Positions 55,350 through 60,276 of a stretch of 60,276 nt of DNA are shown here, piece by piece. The notes beneath the pieces were generated by a model that was not told the origin of the DNA, did no database searches, and was given only the letters and a program-made list of their open reading frames with translations. The position numbers were made by a program, and so were the translations under genes. Each line of letters begins with the position of its first letter. The stretch's first letter is position 1. Source of the DNA: Methylophaga sp. (GTDB taxonomy: Bacteria > Pseudomonadota > Gammaproteobacteria > Nitrosococcales > Methylophagaceae); contig NVUI01000001.1 in NCBI GenBank assembly GCA_002733105.1, forward strand, positions 188,840-249,115, given 5' to 3'.

Positions 55350-55841
55350 TTACCCTGGGGGAAGCGTCATTGCTAATACATTTTTGTGCTGGTCTTTTCT
55401 GAACTGTTCTAACTTGTCTGCAAGTTGTTCATTTGTCATTGCAAGTTGAGCAATCGCAAATAATGCCGCATTTGCAGCACCTGCTTCACCAATAGCAAAA
55501 GTAGCGACCGGAATGCCTTTAGGCATTTGTACGATAGAGAGTAAAGAGTCCTGACCTTTCAGGTATTTTGAGGGTACCGGTACACCAAGGACGGGTATTG
55601 TTGTATTCGCTGCTAACATGCCAGGTAAATGTGCAGCACCACCCGCGCCAGCGATAATACAAGCTAACCCTCTGTCTTTGGCTGTTACAGCATATTCTGT
55701 GAGTAAGTCTGGTGTGCGATGGGCAGAGACAACTTTTGTTTCATAAGGCACACCAAAGGCTTCCAGCTGATCGACTGATTTTTGCATAATAGGCCAGTCA
55801 CTGTTGCTACCCATGACGATGCCGATGATAGGTTTATTCAT
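55350..55841 (-). CDS. purE: N5-CAIR mutase
   Basis: 163 residues. [28 protein letters not shown] (catalytic His), [17 protein letters not shown] and [29 protein letters not shown] are the class I PurE motifs. It converts N5-CAIR from PurK to CAIR. First gene of the purEK pair, divergent from gltB. Confidence 0.97.
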   Translation of the reverse strand: MNKPIIGIVMGSNSDWPIMQKSVDQLEAFGVPYETKVVSAHRTPDLLTEYAVTAKDRGLACIIAGAGGAAHLPGMLAANTTIPVLGVPVPSKYLKGQDSLLSIVQMPKGIPVATFAIGEAGAANAALFAIAQLAMTNEQLADKLEQFRKDQHKNVLAMTLPPG

Positions 55842-55946
55842 GATCTATCCGTTGTGTTTTTTCAAAACAACGCACTATTTTAGCCATTTAATTGAATTTA
55901 GGGAAATTTGTATATTATTTCTTCTATTCAAAAGATATTGAGAATA

Positions 55947-55975
55947 TTGAACGGCATGAGATCAATCGCTATAAT
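55947..55975 (+). promoter_or_regulatory. Sigma-70 promoter of gltB
   Basis: TTGAAC (55947-55952) and TATAAT (55970-55975) are separated by exactly 17 bases. Transcription should start near 55982. The leader contains a stem CTCCTC (56015-56020) / GAGGAG (56036-56041) with a 15-base loop that would bury the only strong Shine-Dalgarno-like sequence. Confidence 0.65.
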
Positions 55976-56059
55976 AGCCGATCCATTTAGCCTTCTTTAA
56001 TGATAAAGATAGAGCTCCTCATGGTCGTTGATAACGAGGAGACAGGCGCTAACAGTAAT

Positions 56060-59000
56060 ATGAAGGTATATGACGTGAGTCAGCCAACAGAATTAGAACA
56101 AGGCCTATATCGGTCTAAATTTGAAAAAGACAACTGCGGTTTCGGATTGATGGCGCAGATGGACGGTAAGGCTAGCCATTGGCTAATTTCAACGTCCATC
56201 GAAGCGCTTGGCAATCTAACCCATCGTGGTGCGATTGGTGCGGACGGTAAAACCGGGGATGGTTGTGGTTTGTTAATGCAAAAACCAGATGGTTTTTTCC
56301 GTGCTATTGCGAAAGAGTTAGATTTTTCTTTGACAGCTAATTATGCTGTCGGAATGGTATTTTTATCGCAAGATAATACCAAAGCAACGGCTAATCAAAA
56401 TGTAGTGACGAAGCAATTAACTGCGCAAGGGCTTGAAGTGTTGGGCTGGAGAGATGTGCCGGTAGATGCTGAATCTGCTTGTGGTGCACAAGCGATGAAA
56501 TCAATGCCGATCATGCGTCAAGTATTTGTTAACGCAGCAGAAAACATGGATGAGGCTACATTTGAACGCCATCTGTATATAGCTCGTCGCTTGGCAGAAA
56601 AGGCCGTGACGGATGATAACGCATTTTATATTCCAACATTATCATCACGGGTGGTGTCATATAAAGGCTTGGTAATGCCTGAATATTTGTCCGTTTTTTA
56701 TAAAGATTTACATGATCCGCGAATGGAAACAGCTATTTGTGTTTTCCACCAACGATTTTCTACCAACACTTTACCTGAGTGGCGCTTGGCTCAACCATTC
56801 CGCTACTTAGCGCATAATGGTGAGATCAATACCGTTGAAGGTAACCGTAACTGGGCCTTGGCTCGTGGTGCTAAATTCTCAACACCACTCATTGAAAATA
56901 TGCAGGATATTCGTCCGCTGGTGGGTACAACAGGATCTGATTCATCAAGTATGGATAATATGCTCGAAGCCTTAATGGCGGGTGGCGTCAGCATGTTCCG
57001 TTCAATGCGTTTATTGATCCCACCTGCATGGCAACATGCTAATACAATGGATCCCGAATTACGTGCATTTTATGATTTCAACTCCATGCATATGGAACCA
57101 TGGGATGGCCCTGCGGGTGTGGTATTAACGGACGGTCGTTATGCAGCGTGTACACTGGATCGAAATGGTCTGCGACCAGCACGTTATATCATTACCAAAG
57201 ATCGCCACATAACGATTGCATCCGAAGTGGGTGTTTACCCCTACAAACCAGAAGACGTGGTTGCTAAAGGTCGTCTAAAACCTGGTGAAATGCTAGCGGT
57301 TGACACAAAAACAGGTGAGTTTTTATTGCCTAAGCAAATTGATGATCAGCTTAAATCTGCTCACCCATATAAACAGTGGGTTGATGATAATTTACAGCAT
57401 TTAGATGATACAGAAGTCGAAGTGCCTCATGCGATGGATGCATTGCAGTTTGCTGCTCACGAGAAATTATTCCAAGTCAGTTTTGAAGAGCGTGACCAAA
57501 TTATTCGCGTTTTAGGTGAGGCTGGTCAGGAGGCAACGGGATCGATGGGTGATGACACGCCATTCCCAGTGCTATCCCAACAAGAACGTTCTTTATTTGA
57601 TTACTTCCGTCAACAGTTCGCTCAAGTAACCAACCCGCCAATTGATTCATTACGTGAAAGCATCGTAATGTCATTAGAAACGTGTTTTGGTCGAGAGCAT
57701 AATTTGTTTGAAGAAGGTGAAGATCATGCTGCTCGTTTAGTAGTTGATTCACCGATTTTGTCAGAAAACCGTTTCCAACAGTTAATGGCTAAAGGTAGCG
57801 ACGACGATCAATATCAATCAATTAATTTATCTTTGCATTATGACATTGGTGCTGATTTAGCCGATGCGATTGATGCGATTGCTGACCAAGCCGAAGCGGC
57901 AGTACGCGCTGGCACAGTCATTATTGCCTTATCTGACCGCGGTATTGCTGAAGATACGCAAACGATGCATGCTTTATTAGCAACAGGCGCTGTGCATCAT
58001 CGCTTGATCAAAGAAGGATTACGTTGCGATGCTAATATTGTGGTTGAAACAGCAACAGCACGCGACGCACACCATTTCGCAGTATTAATTGGTTATGGCG
58101 CAACGGCTATTTATCCTTATCTTGCTTACGAATGTTTGTATGACATGGTTGAAATCAATGTTATTAAAGACATGGATTATGGGGTAGTTTGCAAAAACTT
58201 CCGTAAAGGTATCAATAAAGGCTTATTTAAAGTCACCTCAAAAATGGGCATTTCAACCATTGCCAGCTATCGTGGTGCACAATTGTATGAAATTGTTGGC
58301 TTACATGAAACGGTGGTGGCTAAATGTTTCAAAGGCACAACAAGTCGTATCAGTGGAACAGGGTTTGAAGAATTGCAAACGGATCAACAAGCTGTTGCGG
58401 CACGTGCGTGGAATAAACGCAAAAAACGTGAGCAAGGCGGTTTGCTTAAATATGTTCACGGTGGCGAATACCATGCCTATAATCCAGATGTTGTCGGTGC
58501 TTTGCAAAAAGCAGTGCAAGGTGGCAGTTATGATGCCTATAAAGAATATGCAACATTAGTAAATGAACGCCCAGTAATGAGTTTGCGTGATTTGCTTAAA
58601 CTTAAATTAGCCGATAAGCCATTAGCATTAGATGAAGTGGAAGATATCGGCAAGATTTTATCGCGCTTTGATAGTGCCGGTATGTCATTAGGTGCCTTGT
58701 CACCCGAAGCACATGAAGCGTTAGCAACCGCGATGAATCGCCTTGGAGGTAGGTCGAACTCTGGCGAAGGTGGTGAAGACCCTGCTCGCTTTGGTACCGA
58801 ACGTGTGTCTAAAATCAAACAAGTTGCTTCTGGTCGTTTTGGTGTGACACCGCATTATTTAGTCAATGCCGAAGTATTACAGATCAAAATTGCCCAAGGC
58901 GCCAAGCCGGGTGAGGGTGGTCAATTACCGGGTGCAAAAGTAAATCAAATGATTGCGACTTTGCGTCATTCTGTGCCTGGTGTAACTTTGATTTCACCGC

Positions 59001-60276
59001 CACCGCATCATGATATCTATTCAATTGAAGATTTAGCTCAGTTAATTTTTGACTTGAAACAAGTGAACCCTGATGCATTAGTATCAGTGAAACTTGTATC
59101 AGAAGCAGGTGTGGGAACAATTGCAGCAGGTGTGGCAAAAGCCTATGCTGATTTGATCACTATTTCGGGTTATGACGGTGGTACAGCAGCAAGCCCTCTG
59201 ACATCTGTTAAATATGCTGGTGGCCCGTGGGAATTAGGTTTAACTGAAGCGCATCAAACATTACGTGCCAATGATTTGCGTGACAAAGTTCGCTTGCAAA
59301 CAGATGGTGGATTGAAAACAGGTTTAGATGTTATTAAAGCGGCGATTTTAGGTGCAGAAAGCTTTGCCTTTGGTACCGGCCCGATGGTGGCATTAGGCTG
59401 TAAATTCCTCCGTATTTGTCACTTGAATAACTGTGCAACCGGTGTTGCAACTCAGAATGATGTATTGCGTAGCCAGCACTTTATTGGCTTGCCACAAATG
59501 GTGATGAACTACTTCCAGTTTGTTGCTCGTGAAACCCAAGAATGGTTGGCTGCATTGGGTGTGAGCAACATGGCTGATTTGATTGGCCGTGTTGATCTGC
59601 TTGAAATCTTGCCAGGCACAACCGACAAGCAACGCAAACTGGATTTATCGCCATTGCTGTCAACAGCGGGCATTCCAGCTGACAAACCACAGTATTGTGC
59701 TGGGCCTAAAAATGATCCTTATGATAAAGGTGAGTTAGCAGAGCAAATGGTTGATGATATGCGTGACGCGATTGTCAATAAATCAGGCGGTCACTTCAGC
59801 TATGATGTACGTAATATCCATCGTTCGATGGGAGCCCGTATTTCGGGTGAGATTGCCCGTCATCATGGCAACTACGGCATGGTTGATAAGCCAATCAGGC
59901 TGCAACTAACCGGTTCTGCTGGTCAGAGCTTTGGTGTCTGGAATGCCGGTGGTTTAGAAATGCGTCTTGAAGGTGATGCCAACGATTACGTAGGTAAAGG
60001 TATGGCGGCAGGTAAATTAACCATTTACCCTCATACAGAAAGCACTTTTGAAAGCCAAGATGCCAGCATCATGGGTAATACCTGTTTATATGGTGCAACA
60101 GGCGGTCATTTATATGCAGCAGGTCGAGCAGGTGAACGATTTGCCGTGCGAAACTCGGGTGCAACCGCTGTAGTTGAAGGCGTGGGCGATCACGGTTGTG
60201 AATATATGACGGGTGGTGTTGTCTTAGTATTAGGCGAATCAGGCTTGAACTTCGGTGCAGGTATGACCGGTGGTTT
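56060..60276 (+). CDS. gltB: Glutamate synthase (NADPH) large subunit, 3' end outside window
   Basis: 1405 codons are present and the frame runs off the window; about 80 are missing. In order: class II amidotransferase domain with the N-terminal nucleophile C26 ([10 protein letters not shown]) exposed by propeptide removal, central domain, FMN domain ([25 protein letters not shown]), a 3Fe-4S site C1114-x5-C1120-x4-C1125 ([12 protein letters not shown]), and most of the GXGXG beta-helix. With GltD it makes two glutamates from glutamine and 2-oxoglutarate, the main ammonium route with glutamine synthetase. The start is uncertain: in-frame ATGs at 56000 and 56021 and a GTG at 56075 (AAGG 8 bases upstream) are alternatives. 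Confidence 0.95.
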   Translation, partial: MKVYDVSQPTELEQGLYRSKFEKDNCGFGLMAQMDGKASHWLISTSIEALGNLTHRGAIGADGKTGDGCGLLMQKPDGFFRAIAKELDFSLTANYAVGMVFLSQDNTKATANQNVVTKQLTAQGLEVLGWRDVPVDAESACGAQAMKSMPIMRQVFVNAAENMDEATFERHLYIARRLAEKAVTDDNAFYIPTLSSRVVSYKGLVMPEYLSVFYKDLHDPRMETAICVFHQRFSTNTLPEWRLAQPFRYLAHNGEINTVEGNRNWALARGAKFSTPLIENMQDIRPLVGTTGSDSSSMDNMLEALMAGGVSMFRSMRLLIPPAWQHANTMDPELRAFYDFNSMHMEPWDGPAGVVLTDGRYAACTLDRNGLRPARYIITKDRHITIASEVGVYPYKPEDVVAKGRLKPGEMLAVDTKTGEFLLPKQIDDQLKSAHPYKQWVDDNLQHLDDTEVEVPHAMDALQFAAHEKLFQVSFEERDQIIRVLGEAGQEATGSMGDDTPFPVLSQQERSLFDYFRQQFAQVTNPPIDSLRESIVMSLETCFGREHNLFEEGEDHAARLVVDSPILSENRFQQLMAKGSDDDQYQSINLSLHYDIGADLADAIDAIADQAEAAVRAGTVIIALSDRGIAEDTQTMHALLATGAVHHRLIKEGLRCDANIVVETATARDAHHFAVLIGYGATAIYPYLAYECLYDMVEINVIKDMDYGVVCKNFRKGINKGLFKVTSKMGISTIASYRGAQLYEIVGLHETVVAKCFKGTTSRISGTGFEELQTDQQAVAARAWNKRKKREQGGLLKYVHGGEYHAYNPDVVGALQKAVQGGSYDAYKEYATLVNERPVMSLRDLLKLKLADKPLALDEVEDIGKILSRFDSAGMSLGALSPEAHEALATAMNRLGGRSNSGEGGEDPARFGTERVSKIKQVASGRFGVTPHYLVNAEVLQIKIAQGAKPGEGGQLPGAKVNQMIATLRHSVPGVTLISPPPHHDIYSIEDLAQLIFDLKQVNPDALVSVKLVSEAGVGTIAAGVAKAYADLITISGYDGGTAASPLTSVKYAGGPWELGLTEAHQTLRANDLRDKVRLQTDGGLKTGLDVIKAAILGAESFAFGTGPMVALGCKFLRICHLNNCATGVATQNDVLRSQHFIGLPQMVMNYFQFVARETQEWLAALGVSNMADLIGRVDLLEILPGTTDKQRKLDLSPLLSTAGIPADKPQYCAGPKNDPYDKGELAEQMVDDMRDAIVNKSGGHFSYDVRNIHRSMGARISGEIARHHGNYGMVDKPIRLQLTGSAGQSFGVWNAGGLEMRLEGDANDYVGKGMAAGKLTIYPHTESTFESQDASIMGNTCLYGATGGHLYAAGRAGERFAVRNSGATAVVEGVGDHGCEYMTGGVVLVLGESGLNFGAGMTGG

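Noticed and set aside
57501-59690. Minus-strand ORFs of 60-95 codons inside gltB
   Set aside because: Shadows of the long gltB frame, which shows continuous family motifs.
1-60276. CRISPR arrays, insertion sequences, prophage genes, rRNA operons, riboswitches
   Set aside because: Looked for while reading; no regularly spaced repeats, transposase, phage structural gene, rRNA segment or known riboswitch core was recognised.

Overview
The window looks like chromosomal DNA from a marine-type gammaproteobacterial methylotroph, most likely Methylophaga or a close relative in the Piscirickettsiaceae. This is inferred from three things: a complete fhcBADC cluster (formyltransferase/hydrolase of the tetrahydromethanopterin C1 pathway), housekeeping gene orders typical of Gammaproteobacteria (hisBHAFIE-HIT-tatABC, priA-argS-SPOR, trkA-rsmB-fmt-def, dprA-smg-topA, purEK), and AT-leaning DNA. 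No phage, insertion sequence, CRISPR array or rRNA was seen. One tRNA gene is present (tRNA-Asp).

Layout. 1-3.3 kb: the end of murJ, two tandem ompW-type porin genes and an FNR-type oxygen regulator; a near-consensus FNR box lies in front of the second ompW. 3.3-8.5 kb: histidine biosynthesis, a HIT hydrolase and the Tat exporter, apparently one long transcription unit. 8.5-10.1 kb: small uncharacterised genes and folA. 10.2-10.46 kb: a gene-free stretch with four perfect and two near-perfect DnaA boxes next to an AT-rich tract, ending at the priA start codon. 10.5-15.7 kb: priA, a DUF2721 membrane protein, argS and a SPOR protein. 15.7-22 kb: a pterin carbinolamine dehydratase-like gene, fhcB-A-D-C and fructose-1,6-bisphosphatase, which together link formaldehyde oxidation and sugar-phosphate metabolism.

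22-33 kb is the accessory part: a large secreted glycoside hydrolase-like protein, a DUF2235 hydrolase, YaiI, dodecin, a DUF937 protein, an exported metallo-beta-lactamase-fold protein, a PhnA-like protein, a membrane-tethered pseudoazurin-like copper protein, ycaO and a membrane-anchored PIG-L deacetylase, followed by tRNA-Asp.

33.6-46.4 kb is a long minus-strand block, read in the order def, fmt, rsmB, DUF4390, an NtrY-like kinase, an NtrX-like regulator, trkA, yqgE, ruvX, pyrR, pyrB, a catalytically dead pyrC, a DUF3012 lipoprotein and a HAD phosphatase. Spacing is very tight, with many overlaps. 46.6-53 kb holds a lipoprotein, a LysM protein, dprA, smg and topA. 53-55.8 kb holds two orphan proteins and purEK. 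The window ends inside gltB, which lacks about its last 80 codons.

Most notable for follow-up: the DnaA-box cluster between folA and priA; the NtrX-like regulator that has lost the sigma-54 contact loop; the tethered pseudoazurin beside ycaO; the imperfect palindrome inside the fhc operon; and the pterin dehydratase coupled to fhc.
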